Shown here: piece by piece, positions 1-13,450 of the stretch
Position numbering within the stretch: position 1 is the first letter of the stretch
Layout: each line of letters starts with the position of its first letter
Assembly (NCBI RefSeq): GCF_024713975.1
Contig: NC_091104.1
Span: 16,015,580-16,079,579, forward strand
Reading direction: 5' to 3'
Length of the DNA stretch: 64,000 nucleotides
Source: Paralichthys olivaceus
Lineage: Eukaryota > Chordata > Actinopteri > Pleuronectiformes > Paralichthyidae
Notes under the pieces: generated by a model
What the model saw: only the letters and a program-made list of their open reading frames with translations
The model's database searches: none
Told to the model about the DNA's origin: nothing
Made by a program: the position numbers and the translations under genes

Positions 1-2690
1 GTTTAAATTTGTTCTTAAGGCAGCAAAGTTGTCAACAACCATAAACAGACTCAGTTGTCTCCCAGTTGTGTTTTCGCCTGGACTCGACCAGGACCATGTA
101 TATATTTATTAATGGAAGACTGAGTGTACAGATAAAAGTCTGGTGAACTTGGTGGCCATTTTCTCTTGTTCTCCTCCCGGATAAAAAAAAAAGATGAACT
201 AAAATTGTTACTTAAATGTGAACTCTTGTCAGTTTAAATGTCCTTGGATATACCTCTCCAGAGCAGTGAGCCGTGTGGTCGTTGTGGATCCTTCTCAGAC
301 CGGAAGACTTGCTGGTCCCATGTTTAGCAGAACTAGCATAGGCAGGTACAATATTCAGTCGAATTATTCTGTAGTAACTCAGCAATAAAGGGGGCTGTGT
401 GGGGAGGCTGGGCTTGACCTCCTATCTCACATGTGCTTTTCAACGCTGCTGTTGCTAAAAGACCATGTCTGTATATCTCAGTCCCACCAGTGGGACACAC
501 CACTGTACCGCTGTTGCACACCAGTGTTTCTCCTCCCCTCTCCCCTCCTGTAGTGGTTTGTGTCAGTGCTGTTTATGCAACCCATTGAACCCCAAATTTG
601 GTCATTGCATCTTGGCATGCGAACAGATGACCTGATTCGGGTTAGGTGAAAGATGATCAGCGGGTTTGGTGTGGCAGTATCAAAGGATCTATGCCGAGTG
701 GCAGGAGTCCAGGAGATTCCATGTTCAAACAATCAGAGGTCCATATGTCAGCCACTCTATTTTGGGCTCTTTTAAGCCTGTGGCAGAGTCATCCTGCACA
801 CAGGGTGCAAGGTGCCCAGCATCTGCTCTCACCATTTTAGACACCTCCCATCTTTTAATAGCTGTGCCTGCATTTATAGAGCTTCAACCAAACGGAGGTA
901 AATGGCAGGTGCAGGGCCGGAGTGGTGGCACTTCACACTGGGTTTATTTTTAACCTGGCAGGAGGTGGTTGTCTGCACAGCCTCCCTCCAGGAGTACAGT
1001 AGACACGTGGAACACTTCTTCTTGACCTCATGTTGACACAGTGGCCGGAGCAGAGTAACACCTTTCTCTCCGGTCTGGAGGCGGGCAGGAATCTGTGAGG
1101 AGAGATCGGGATGCCCTAGAATGCACATGTGAATAGCTATGCAAGAAACAAAGTGTCAGCATGCATGCTTCGTAGGGTAACAGCAACCCAACAGCGTGTC
1201 AGTACAAGGTGTGATCTCTGGTGGGAGAACAAGATGTTGCGCTCCCTTCTCCCTGTGTTTAGCTACGTATCCATGATGCCGGGTGTGAGTGATACGTTAG
1301 TCAAGTCCAGCAGAGCTGCCGCTCATCTCCATGTGAGGGAGGATGTGTCGGAGGTGAATACTTATACTACTGAAGGAATTTATGTGATGTGATAAATTGT
1401 GACACTGTTGCAACAATATGATACTGTGATCAAAAGAATCCCTAACATTGCAGTAGGGTAGGATTGCTGCCATGCTCCAGATATCAGTGGCTAGCACTGA
1501 TCCAGCGCCGGCATGCTTTTTTTTACAGCAGCCTGACTGGCCAAGCAATGGAGGATGTCTACCCACTCCAGCACCCAATCATCTTTACTTGAACCAGCCG
1601 CTGTCGAGTTAACAAGCTCCACTGTAGACGGTGACCATATAACTTGAGTTATTTTACTGTTGTGCAATACAACAGGGACCAATTCTGACTGAAACCATGC
1701 TGAAAAGCATGCTTTTACTTAGATTTGGGAGAATTGTAACGCTACTAACTAACATACAGCATTCTAAAGCCCTCTAATTTTAAACATGTATCCCGTATAT
1801 CAGAAGAGGAACTATATTTGATTTGCTTAGCTGACAAAAACACTTTTGTGCTTATTTCAATTAAAACTTTTGCAGAAAATCTTTACAACTAGTATTTTAT
1901 AGTGTCCCAAATGATGATCCATAAGAATCATGATAACGGGAGTTGTCTCATCTTCCTGTTTCTTTTTACCAAGCAATGTGGCACTGTGTTAACTAAAAGA
2001 TAACATGTCTTACATTACAATCTGTGTCCAAGTGTGTAAATGTATCAGCGTCAATACAGTAGGTTGCCGAAATACCATTGAAAATAAAGTATGCAGCACC
2101 CTGCTGACTACTACCTCATTATCATATTGTCAATATTTCTCTGATTCAACACTTTCTGCTCTTTATCAACTTCACATGTCTGTGACATACAGTACCTGAG
2201 CCATCCATGTTTTTATCAGACAAACTCTCTCTCTCTCCCTCAGTGCTCCTGCCAAAATGTTTGTAATCGTAGTTTCTGATCTTCCTGTTTGTCCTTCATA
2301 GACCTGTTTGTAAAGGTAAAGCATGCTTCACGTCGACCACGTGACTTGGCCATTGGCGGGTGTGACCCCCATTTTGGTTACGAAGCGGGTATTTGTTTTT
2401 ATGAGCAACAGTGTGTCAGAATTGGTCCCTTGATGATAAATTGCAGACAGGGGCAGGTGACTGATTTCCTGCTTCTGTGCTCTGAGTATTTATGGTGTGA
2501 AATATATCATTTGGCAATGGTGTACATTGATATCTCTGATCGTTGAATCACCAATATCTGTGTAACTTTTATGTTTTGATTTTCAAAAAGGTAAAGGATC
2601 AACAAATTAAATACTCCCTGAACTCTGACTCCTCTGTGTTATGACTAAAATGTGTAGTAAAACGTGATGAAAACCTTTTTATACAGCCAA
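1..2690. other. gene-free left flank
   Basis: I see no exon with family resemblance, no tRNA or rRNA, and no clear mobile element here. Reading frames are short on both strands and lack conserved motifs. The sequence is AT-rich with a short CT run near 2226-2242. It is probably intergenic, although an intron of a gene whose exons lie outside the window cannot be excluded. Confidence 0.5.
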
Positions 2691-2939
2691 TACAAACCAA
2701 TAATCTTAAACGGATTTTTAAGACTTGCTGTGTTTGTGAATTGCCAAAGCACTGAACACCATTTTCCAAACAAAACTGCCAATTGACATAACAATTTTAT
2801 TGAATCGATCACATAGCTGGCAAAACTTTAAACACTGTTCATCTGGTTAGACACACAAATCTGAATCACCCATTTTGCAATTTTGCAAAACTTTAAACAC
2901 ATTCTCATTAAAAAAAAAAAACACACCACAAGTGTTAGA

Positions 2940-3440
2940 CACAACTAACCATTTCCTTCCACTCAGAAATGGGCAACCACATATCCAATGAGGTTATTTA
3001 AGGACCATACCATTCTGAACGTTTCTATATTTCTGGATGGCCCGCCGGATGCTTTGCTCAGAAATGAGCAGAGAGGTCGTAAGTAGACAGAGCTTCCTGT
3101 TTACTATGTCACTATGTTCAAAGAAAACGTGGATGGTTTATCAATTACCAACATTTTCTCAATGTTTGCCTTCCATCATACTCCCTTCCTAAACCCTATA
3201 GAAACATTTTTCTCAGCATGTTGGTGGAAGGTGTATGAAACCCTGATACCCAGTAAAAACCTCCTGTCAATGGATGCAGCATGTGGTGATGTAGGAATCT
3301 AGTCAAAGGATTCTAGTCAAAGGATTCTCCAGTTTCTTAGCTTGGGAGCGGATTGCCTGTGATGTAGATGGAGTCCTGTGGCCTGACCTGGCCCAGACAC
3401 ATGATGCTGAGGCAGAATGAATGATTGACACTACTTAATG
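2940..3440 (+). mobile_element. fossil of a Tc1/mariner-type (IS630-like) transposase
   Basis: Between about 3150 and 3230 one frame reads HHTPFLNPIETFFSACWWKV, which resembles the C-terminal catalytic block of IS630/Tc1-like DDE transposases, where a P-x-LNPIE-x-FF motif carries the last acidic residue. After an in-frame stop near 3300, a second stretch at about 3335-3420 reads WERIACDVDGVLWPDLAQ, which fits the tail of the same protein group. Stops, frame breaks and a tandem duplication of about 14 bases (TCTAGTCAAAGGAT twice, near 3298-3327) show it is dead. The AT-rich flanks from about 2700 and to about 3750 may belong to the same element, but I could not define its ends. Confidence 0.6.
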
Positions 3441-4560
3441 TAAAATTATTTAGTGCATTTTTATTTTAAAAAATTGCTGCAGGTTTTGTGTTTGCTTATG
3501 TTTTTCATAAGTGCAAGAATACGTAAAGATTTTTCAGTCAAGAGCAAAACACTATGCTCTGGGCACAGTGTTTTGCATTTACATTTATTTATGTAGTAAG
3601 TATTGATTACTGAGTAGTGATTATGCCTTGGCTGGCTTGGTGTGTTATCCGACCGCAGTGTTTGGTTTTGCGTAAAGATAAGATCGTTTTGATTTAATTG
3701 TTTGGTTTTTCAGAGGTCAGATGGGTTTATGTTTACTGTTTTGAGAAAAGTAGAGTAAGTGCCAGGAAATGCATTTCAGCAAATCAGAAAAACTAAGTCT
3801 ATGCTAGCATGCTAAGCTAACACAGTGACAATGCTTACTTACTGACATGTAGCAGGTGTAATGTTTACCCTGTTCTTCTTAGCATCATAAACTTCCACCT
3901 CCTTATGCTATACAGAAATGAAGCCAAAATATCTCGGAAACGAACGCTGCCATCTCCCGCTAAAACACAAGCTCGACCAGTTTCAGCTGTGAATTATAGC
4001 TGCAAGTAACAAATCAAAACCAAACTTATTGGAAAAATCTGCACATGATAAAACATCAGTGATAAGAAAAACAGAATGACACTGACAAACCGATGCCATC
4101 CACAGAGCACCGTCGCTAACATGGCTAAAAACAAAGCCTAATAACTGTAAAAGCTAACAGGCCTCTGCAAAATGTAACTACTACAATCTACTACAATAAT
4201 CTAATCTACTACACTTGTTTCTTTACTGCGTTTACCATCGTGTGTCAACTATTCATTCACCCTGTAGAGCGACCCCTACCCAAACCCTTCCCACTGCTCA
4301 GTGTCTTTTCCCACTGTGACCAGTCTCACATACAGTGACTGTGAGTTCAGCGATGGGACAGAACAAAGAGCAGGTCAGAGCTCCCAGCAGACCACAGATG
4401 AAGGCAGGGCTGAGATGCTTGCAGGCCACCCCAAACCATCCAGCCGCCAGCCGCCGCTGCCACCGCAGGGCCAGAAGCCGCTGAAAATGGATCCGTCACA
4501 GGAAACAGGCACGCAGACACGCTAACGCTGATAGAGGTTGGGGGGAAGTGAGGGGGCTGT
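3441..4560. other. intergenic, no gene seen
   Basis: No coding or RNA feature is supported. A short GCTAGC/GCTAAGC-rich patch lies near 3800-3825, a low-complexity motif that is common in fish DNA and recurs at 16.5, 40.6 and 49.1-49.4 kb. Confidence 0.4.
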
Positions 4561-4569
4561 GGCTCCATT

Positions 4570-4880
4570 ATTTCAGGAAGCTGATATTCTTGGGAGTTAA
4601 AGTATTCCCCTCTCTATATAATTATAAGAGCCAATTTCCCGTTTTGAAATAATGTCTCGCAACCAATTAATTGTAATAATCCTCTGCGTGGAAACAATGG
4701 CATCACAAAGCTAAAGAGGAGGGAGGACTTGAGGATGAGAGGAAGAAGAATGAGTAGACGTGGAGGCCCTCGCAAATAAAATGTGGAGCATGCTTGCCAG
4801 GTGCTGTATTTTTAAAAGCAATGTGCTTCTCGTTTCTCATGCAAATCACCGGGTTGGACCAGATATTGCCATCAATAAGT
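4570..4880. promoter_or_regulatory. candidate regulatory element (homeodomain/POU words)
   Basis: A compact non-repetitive patch contains AATTAATT and a TAATAATCC word at about 4662-4682, and a perfect octamer ATGCAAAT at 4839-4846. Such density of homeodomain and POU words is typical of developmental enhancers in gene deserts. Conservation was not tested, so this is an inference from word content only. Confidence 0.25.
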
Positions 4881-6527
4881 TTCCCACAGATACAGTAGCA
4901 GGGCAATCATTTACCTCCATTGACAGGTCAAAACACCTTTCATTAGAGTTATGAGGCATCTCATCAAGATGCGGCCCCACTTGCAGCTGTACGACTGCTG
5001 TGTATTGCTTAAGTGTGTTTCATTATTCCCAGAGCAACGTTCATGATGGTGAGGGAAAGGATTACACGTCAGGGTGAGTGATTGGGTTTGAACAGAGCTG
5101 CTGCATACACTTTGTATCAACCCAGGGCTCAAATTACACTTAGGTTGAAAACGGAGCACGCAAATGCCCAGGAGAGCTTGTGGCACAGAAATGAAGAGTG
5201 GGCCACCATCTCACTCTCTCACTCTCTCTGTATCCCACACACACACACACACACTTTTCATTTCTTTGTCAAATTTTCTTTTGACCCCCTCTCCCTCTTG
5301 CCCGTTACCCTCCCCTGCTCACCTCCTTGTTTTTGAGGTACAACCATCCTTTATAGCCATTCTTATTGTTCCACTGATTCTGTTAAGTGTATTTATTGCT
5401 CCATTTGTAAAATTGAAGGCACCGGCCGACAAGCCTATTACTATTCAATAACAAGAGCTGGGCATTTTCACAACCACGCCATGTCTGTGTCCCAGACAGA
5501 AACGCTGCGTCACATCAATTCACAAACAACAGACTGATTGCTGTATGGCTGTTGTGTATCGCAGAAGTAAATTCCCCCACAATACATCTGAACCTCGACA
5601 AAAAGACGATGTAATTGCCTCTAGAGTGGGTATATTTCATGATAGGTCCCGGTTTCCGCATGCTATCCTGTACCTGTCGCACTGGCAGCATCCGAGCCAA
5701 GCATCCCCACACCTCTGACCCTGCCCAAGACTCTCTGTGGCTGATCAATAGGCTGTCAAAGTGCCTCGCAGGCACAGCAACTGCAGGGCCATCTGAGATT
5801 TCGCTCCCTCATTGTCCATCTTCACTGTTTTAAGTGCATTTATCAGGTTACACGCGCGCTCTCTTCATCACTTAATGCATGGCTGAGCTGCTGTCCTAAA
5901 AAACCTAATGGCCATCAGCGGACCTTTGTCCCAGTTAGTCAAATTATTCTGGTTAGGGTTTTTTTTCAGGCAGACCATTATGCAATCATACAGTGAAAGG
6001 CGAGAGTCTTTACTTACACTTAAATACCCAATTTGATCTGATATTAATCAGACATAGTTGTCGGCCTAAAATATTGTATTAAGAATTATACCTTGTATGT
6101 TTTTGGACCAAACTTTGCTGCATAAACAAGCTTCACTATTTCAGCTGATAAACACAAGAAATAAGCAGACTTGGAAAATCCTTTGAGAACAAGTAGCCTG
6201 TACCACACAGGACGCCATGTGCGGAAGTGACCCTCCAACACCGCAGAGAAAATACTGCTTTTAGCTTAAAATCCATGTTGTGTTCTGTAACACTACACAT
6301 TGCAGGAACACAAGCACTGTGAGGTAGCGGGTGGGTAATAAACTGTACACACACACGTTGCATGTGATAACTGCATGTGAAGGGTTTTGTTCCTTCATTT
6401 GAGATTTATTTCCCCAACTGTATCTTTATCTGTGGTGCTCACTGATATGAAGCTGTGGGGGAGCAGAAATATTTCCAACTATCTGCCAAATGTATCTCCC
6501 TCCACCCAAGAAAACACTGTTGTGGGA

Positions 6528-6573
6528 TGTGTGTGTGTGTGTGTGTGTGTGTGAGAATGTGTGTGTGTGTGTG
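6528..6573. repeat. (TG)n microsatellite
   Basis: Two TG runs are separated by a short AGAATG interruption. It is a simple sequence repeat with no coding value. Confidence 0.9.
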
Positions 6574-7353
6574 GTTGGGGGGTGTTGTATCTCCTCCCTA
6601 CTGTTTTATTGCCTCTGCCATGTATTCACATGTTCTTATGGGCTTTTCCAATTTAACCACTGGTTTGGAAATAATGAAGGGAGATAAGGAAAATTGATAA
6701 GCATGGATACGTCCATCAAATGGAGAAAAACTCGAACTGAATGGTTTGTATGCTTACTTCACAGGCGTTTAGCACAATTACTGTGAACTACTGTGGTTTG
6801 GGCCTCTAGACACTTTATCATCTGAATGCGTAGGTGTGATTCTTTTCTATATGTTTTCTGGCCATATAAAAAAGGATTTCACTTTTTATAAAAGAAATGA
6901 CCTGTATTTTTAAATCTGTAAATTATTTGAGGCTTTTATTAATTTATCTTATTTTCTTCTGCTAAATAAATGTTGGGTGTACAAACCCGATTAATTGCGC
7001 ATTTGTTAAATTTTGCAAACCAAGCCGTCAAAATTGTTACCAAAGATTTAAGCAGAAGAACAAATTTTGTCATATGTCACTTCCCGACTGTCGCTATCAT
7101 GTGCTTGTTGATACTGTGGATCCCAGGATTTCCTGGGGTGCACAGGAGCAGGGAGGGAATGGTCAGGCTCAACTCCGGAGGGAAGCCACAGATGGGCCTG
7201 ACCTTTTCGGCATGTCAAGCAAAGGTTAGAAATCTCCACTGGCCTTAAAGCAAATGCACTTGTTTGCCATAATGGAGAAAGCCCCTGTCCTTTTTTTTCC
7301 AGCTAGAGACCAGGTCTGGTCCCCGGAGAGTTCCCCATGATGGAATTCTGTCT

Positions 7354-7356
<3 letters not shown>

Positions 7357-7390
<34 letters not shown>
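7357..7390. repeat. (CA)n microsatellite
   Basis: An uninterrupted CA run of 34 bases followed by an imperfect continuation. Confidence 0.95.
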
Positions 7391-7393
<3 letters not shown>

Positions 7394-8679
7394 ACACACA
7401 GAGAGGGTCTGCTGTCTTTATTGCAGTCTGCTAATTAAGTTTAAGTGTTGAGCTTTCTGGTATCGAAACCCGCCAAACTCCACATGTTTTATTAAATGAA
7501 AAATTTCAGTTTATAAAATGAGCTACATGATGTTTGCCAATCCCTGTTTCCTTTTTCATGTCATTTCAGACGGAGATGATGAAACTGTTCGCCATGTGAG
7601 AGGCGGAGAGACACAGATCCGTGATCAACCACCTAAGACCCCAGGAAGGAAGTCACCCATCCCTTATCCTCTTATGAGATATACTATAGAAATCTCATAA
7701 ATATTGGCAAGACGCTCCGTCTGAGGCCTATAGACATTTTGTACATCATATAACACATATGGCCGCTCATAATTCACACATTTATATTCATAAACGTGAT
7801 TTTGTATTTAAAATATGACTCATAAAGCTTGATATATGGAAATTGACAGATCATATGTGATTCCTGAATTAAATATCATATAGATCACATGTTTTATGTC
7901 CTATTCTTCCCTGCTCTCCTTGCCTGGGAGAGGAGCCTTGACCATGCGGCATGCAGGTAATTTACAGTGTTATGGGATGAGTGCAAAACATGCTGTAAAT
8001 AAATAAGAGTAAACCCATTTCATTTTAGGAGAGGAGGGGAGGTTAGCCGCCCCCCTCCCCACCTATATACTCCACCCTGCTGCCCCTATGGGATGGTGAC
8101 GTCCCCCTTCGCTGGGTGCATCTGTATATCACCCAGTGGAGAGGGGGCCACAAATGGGGCAGCAAGCGACACTATGCAGTCCATTTGCTAATTTCAATAT
8201 GGTGTCCGTCTGTGTGGGTATGGCCTTGGGCACCGTAGCAACCCCCTTCTTAGTGCACCGCCGCTCCCTCCCGTCTCTCCCCTGTGTCCCTTTGACCTTG
8301 CACTCAATCACAAACAGACCTCGTACACACACAGATACATGCATATTGACTTTATAAAAACAAACGATGCACAAATCATGTCTGTTTTCCAGCTCTTGCA
8401 TGTGTGTGTTTCTTTTACTATCACATGCACGAGAACCCTCAGATAAACTATTTCAAAATCAGTTATTCACTGGTTTGTTCATTTCTTTCCTCTGTCGATG
8501 TCAGACAGGCATCAATTCTCTCAGTGAACAGCTGCAGGACTCTTCCTTTTGTCTTGTCTGCAGTGAACAAAACATTTCAGTGACACTTTTCAGTGGAATT
8601 AACACTATCATGAGAAACGTTTGTTTGTGTGTGTGTGTGTGTTGGCCCCAGCAGCACTGACATACACTGCATATGGCCT

Positions 8680-9320
8680 CACATGAATTGCAGTGATTTG
8701 CTTAATAACTCTCTACAGTGATATTGCTATGATCATTGCCCAGCTGCACCATGCAAATCAAATGAGCAAATTAAGGGTGCTTTTGTTGTAATATCGTTCC
8801 GGTGGTGTCACCTGCCCACCTTCAACTAAACTGTTTTCCCCTCTCACATCATCCTCTTCCTGAACTTTGAGACGGCATATATAAAAAAAAACACCAATGA
8901 TTTGATATAAAACAAAGACATTATATTTCATCCCTGTGTAAGTGCCTCAGTGCTTCATCATATTACATTGTCATTGTTTTGTCCTCAGTGCCCAGCAGAT
9001 CTGACTGACTGCGGTTGAAAGGTTTACTTGCCCATGAATCGTGATTAAAACATCTCCCGTGAAATGTTTTACGGTTGTTTCGGTTTGTGCCTACCCACAA
9101 CCTCCGAGCACATCCATGTCGTCTCTCACCCTCCCTCCCATTGCATCAGTGTGTGTGTGAGCGTGTGCATTAAAGTGCATGTGTGTGTGTGAGGGATAGG
9201 TGTTGGAGCAGAGGGAATATTACACAATCCTCTGTGCATTATTGTAATTAGATTTCCCAGGATAGCTCAATTAAGTCATACTGCTCCGGGGACCTGGTGG
9301 TGTGTGGATTGACACTCACT
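8680..9320. promoter_or_regulatory. candidate regulatory elements, two sub-blocks
   Basis: The first sub-block (about 8680-8800) has a perfect octamer ATGCAAAT at 8751-8758 followed by an ATTAAG word. The second (about 9230-9300) has TGTAATTAGA around 9243-9252 and a CAATTAAG word about 20 bases later. A GT-rich stretch lies between them. These are enhancer-like word clusters in a gene desert; conservation is untested. Confidence 0.25.
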
Positions 9321-11319
9321 CACAGGGGGTCCAGTGTGTTAAGTAAAGCAGAGGAACACAACTATCAGAACAGTGACTGCATTTTGTGTGTGAGGAAAAC
9401 TTGGACGTTTTAACATTTCTCCGTTAATGAGGCTGCAGCGTGTTTGTTATCTCAGCAGCCTTTTTTCTTTCTGCTCACACAGAGGGCAGGTAAAGGTGGA
9501 GCCCATCCTGCAGCTCAGCTCCTCGGCTGCTGCTGGAGGAATGAAGGACAGCACGCAGTTATCCGAGGACAGCTCTGTAATGTAATGTCATGTATATTCT
9601 AATGAGAAGAGCTCCATCTATGGACCACCTGTTGAACTGCATTCATGAAGAAATCCCTCAAATCCAGCAGAAAAGAAGAAGCTCCAGAGTGTTTAAAAAA
9701 AGAAAATGCTCGAGGGTGGTAAATAATCTCAGGGCTCTATTTTTAGCGGCTGCAGGATAAATCTGACGGACACTCTGTGTTGCGGTAGAGGTCATCTTTA
9801 AAGGCGCTGTCCGGGCTTTCTGTGATTATTTATTTGTATGAATGGCAACAAACGTGAATATGTTTGGAGGAATTGCATGTCATGTGTGGTGACAAAGGGA
9901 GATTCAGCACTTTTGATGATATGTGGTTACATTACTGGTCTCAAGGCTGCCGCTGAGTTTAAATGCTCCAGTAACATTTCCTTTTATTTATATCCGCAGA
10001 CCTTGGCTGAAATAAATGAGTTGAGACAAGTGTGAGAGGCCGATGTTACGAACAATTTCTTCCTGACATCGGGAAACGAGTATGCGCAAGACATTCAACT
10101 CTTTCACTGCCAGTGGCTGACAGGCCGTCCCGGCTCGGCAGCAGGAGGCCTCTTAAAAAGATTCAATGTCGGCATCAACGTGAAAGTCGTTGTGTCATTA
10201 TCTTAAATCTTAACTATCCAGCAGGATGAAAGTGTGAGAGACAACCATATCTGTCAGGGGTCGGCAGGAGATGTTTTATTCTCTGTGTACAGTGAGTGCC
10301 CCTCTCACACTCCGAGATTAGCAGTCCCAACCGAGGAAGTCACTCTGCAAGGGTCATTCTGCAGCCTGCCTTCAATTTACTGCCACTTTTAATATTCAGT
10401 CATAGTTAAATTTTTTATTGCCCTCTTTTATGACCATATCCTTATGTCCCATGCTTATGAACTTTTCTATGCAAATCACTCACTTGAATCAAAAAGGGAG
10501 TCCTGTGCTCTTTGTTTTCAGGCAGCTGAGGCGTCAAGAAAATCAGCCTGCTTCCGACTTCATGGTCATCAACTCTGTTTCTTTTCGGCTGCTTTTTTGC
10601 TACTGCAAATCCCCACATTTCTGAGAGAGCCTGTGTGGTCCAGTTGATGGGGAGGAACAGCTGTCCAGCCAAAACAACTGAAACCTCAGGTTTTTGGAAT
10701 TCAAAATGACGTCAACGCACCGCTGTGTTTTGTACCACATATTCAGGACTGAGAAATGTGGCCTACTGCGAGCACAAACAGGAAATCCCGAGCTGAATGT
10801 AATGATTCTGTCTCAACACTGTGTGTGGACTCACAGGGGACTGGTTTCTCCGTGCTCAACATTTGTACTTACTTCACCTCGCTATATTTTCCCACTCCCC
10901 TTCCTGGCTGACGACGGCCCTGCTCTTGTTTTCGCTTCCTCTGAGGCTTGACAGGCCAGCGAGCATCGGCAGAGGGGGAAAAAAAGAGGGTCGAAGAGGA
11001 GGCACCGGAGATTTACGAGTGTTTGGATCCTCCACTTTGAGGATGAAGTTCATGAATATGTTTAGATTTTGTCCTGTGACGCTGCTGTCCTAAAGACGCA
11101 GAGGGCCATGTCTTTTAATCTGCTGCAATATGGATCATCCAGCCCGCCATGTGGGGGAGGAGAGCGACTGGGAGACTGACCAGTGGCCAGCAGGACTGGG
11201 CAATTGTCCTGGTGCCATGGTGACTGGGACCAATCAATATTACATTAGTATGATCGTACCATATAGATACATGGTGACTGCCGCTCTAGCTTTCTGTCTG
11301 TCGCTCTGTCACTCACACA

Positions 11320-11364
<45 letters not shown>

Positions 11365-12290
11365 TTTTCATGATAGTTATTTGATTGGGTGCGTGGAGGA
11401 GAGGGCAGATCTGACCTGGGTGATGTGTGGATGTGCAAGGGGCCTCTAAGTGCTCATGAACGGCCCTAATGAGGGTGGCAAATGGAGACATAAAGAGGGA
11501 ATGGGTACACTTTTCACTTTAGCCTGACATACCGTTGCTGCCCCCCGAAGCCCTTGAGGGGGCATTTGGAGAGGGTGCGACCATGCTTCAAATCCTCCTC
11601 CTCTTCTGACTAATTGTTGAGGATATTGACCTTGGGAAGGAGGAGAGAACGACGGAGGGAGGGGAAATTGGGTGAAGGGTGGAGGTGGCTCACAGTTCAT
11701 GCCGGTTTGCGTGACCTACAGACAATTTATTCCTTCCTAAAAGCGGCCTACGTACGAAGTTTACACGCTGTACTCTGTGTGGCCGCTCTGGAGGTAAGAA
11801 GGAGGAGAGTGGCAAAATCAAAAGGCGTCAATGAACGCGGCATCATAACTGCCTGAATCAATCATTCCAATTTCAGGCCTCATTTTCACCCCATGTCATT
11901 GATTCGGAGCACACGCTGCACTATTGGATCCACGCTGGAGAATGTGGTTGTCTCGCACTATAACATCCCCTCTCCCCCTGTCCTCTGGCCTGACCCTGAT
12001 CTGTGCTGGACAAGTTCACCATCCTGTTCTTCCTCAAGTCCCAGTCAATGGGGTGTCGATACGTTGGATTGGCCGGGCGACAGGGACTAGAAGGGGAGTC
12101 GATGAGGGGCTGATAAGCAGCGAGGGGCTGCTTTGTTTCAGTAATGACGGCTTAAACAAACACCCATCGGCCCTTCCGTTAACCCACCGCGTCACCTCAA
12201 ACAACAAGCCTCCATCAATAACGGGACAGTAAAGAGACAGATGCAGACTGTGGACCCTCACCCTGCACAGACAACCCATGGTGCTCAGCT
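9321..12290. other. intergenic, no gene seen
   Basis: No coding exon is convincing. A short stretch at about 11,130-11,260 is GC-richer and non-repetitive and includes a CCAATCAATATTA word. It could be a small conserved element, but nothing decides this. Confidence 0.4.
11323..11362. repeat. (CA)n microsatellite
   Basis: A CA run of about 40 bases, preceded by a shorter imperfect run. Confidence 0.95.
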
Positions 12291-12299
12291 GCAGGAAAT

Positions 12300-12560
12300 A
12301 AACATCTTGAAAAATGCTTATTTCAGATATGTATTTGATGCTGTGAAATATTTGCTGTAGTCTAAACACCTCCATAGAATCCCTTAAATGCTCAGAATCT
12401 GCTGGGAATATTTTCTCATCGTTCATTTTTGCGAAAAAAAAATTGAAATCTATTGGTTTTTGAGCAGTAAAATCCTCCCATTTATTTTGCAAGCTGATTA
12501 ATTGCCAGCTTAATGGCATTTTATAATGTTACATTAACACTTTAACGATTTAATGCTCTT
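12300..12560. promoter_or_regulatory. candidate regulatory element
   Basis: AT-rich but not simple-sequence. It contains GATTAATTGCC near 12,497 followed by GCTTAATGGC, a spaced pair of homeodomain-type words, and several TTTGC/GCAAAA words. The enhancer role is inferred from composition only. Confidence 0.22.
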
Positions 12561-13229
12561 TGTTCTGGATTGTAATGTCCAAAGTTCATTAGAAGTAAAT
12601 CTTGTCTCATTACGGATGGGTCTGTGGTTATTGAAATTAAAAATCAGATTTATATCTTGGCAAAGATATGTGGAAAGAAATTCAGGGATGCACCAAATAT
12701 CAGAGGTGACAGGGTGCACATACTGTACATCCGAACACACACACACACACACGCACACTCGCTGGTAAATGTTAGATTACACATGAGAAAGCACAGGGCA
12801 AAGCAAAGTGGGAATGTATGTTTCGTTCTCCAAAGTCTCATCACTCCACTTACTTGCACTTTTACCAAGTCTAAATAGTAAACTCCCACTTCAGCAAGAA
12901 CTGGATTGTCGTTCCACTCCTGTAATTGACCTATTTACTCCAGCTTGTAGTGTTAATTTTCAAAATATGTAGACATGGTTTACAGACACAACAAAACACT
13001 GAGATCATGTAAATCACTACAGTATAAAAGTAGAATTGCTGTGATATATTTATCACATTAATACGTGAGGTAGTAGAGAATAAAAGAGTCGTGTTTTCAA
13101 TGGATCATTGCCCCTGCTAACATTTAGCATTAAGCCCCTTTGCTTTGACCACTTGCTCTACTGTACGACTGCAAACAATAGCCTTTTGCTATAAAGCCCT
13201 CTTCCTCTCCTATGACAGGCTTTTATGGT

Positions 13230-13450
13230 GTGACAGTTGCACTATACCTCTGCAATTACTTTTCAATTAGTACGATGAACATTTCCAACACTGCGGCGCA
13301 ATTATTTTATAGCCCAGTGTCTTAGCCCATTAATGGTGCTACCAACAGCACGGGAAGTGATAAACCATCTGGCCGGGCTCCCAAAGAGATAGAGCACACT
13401 TAATGGAGTGAAAAAGTAAAAGCAATTAATGTCACATTAATATAATGATA
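13230..13450. promoter_or_regulatory. candidate regulatory element
   Basis: Dense ATTA words (CAATTACTTTTCAATTAG, CCCATTAATGG, GCAATTAATGTC) sit in non-repetitive sequence with no coding potential. It resembles a homeodomain-responsive enhancer; conservation is untested. Confidence 0.25.

Larger units (their letters stand above)
4881..8670. other. intergenic, microsatellites only
   Basis: No gene is supported. The stretch holds short (CA)n or (TG)n runs near 5236-5254, 6528-6573, 7357-7390 and 8626-8642. Peptides made of HTHT or VCVC repeats come from these runs and are not proteins. Confidence 0.45.

Noticed and set aside
12034..12519. A 161-codon minus-strand open frame in the desert
   Set aside because: No domain or family motif, ordinary AT-rich composition, and no adjoining exon. 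Length is within chance for a 64-kb window.
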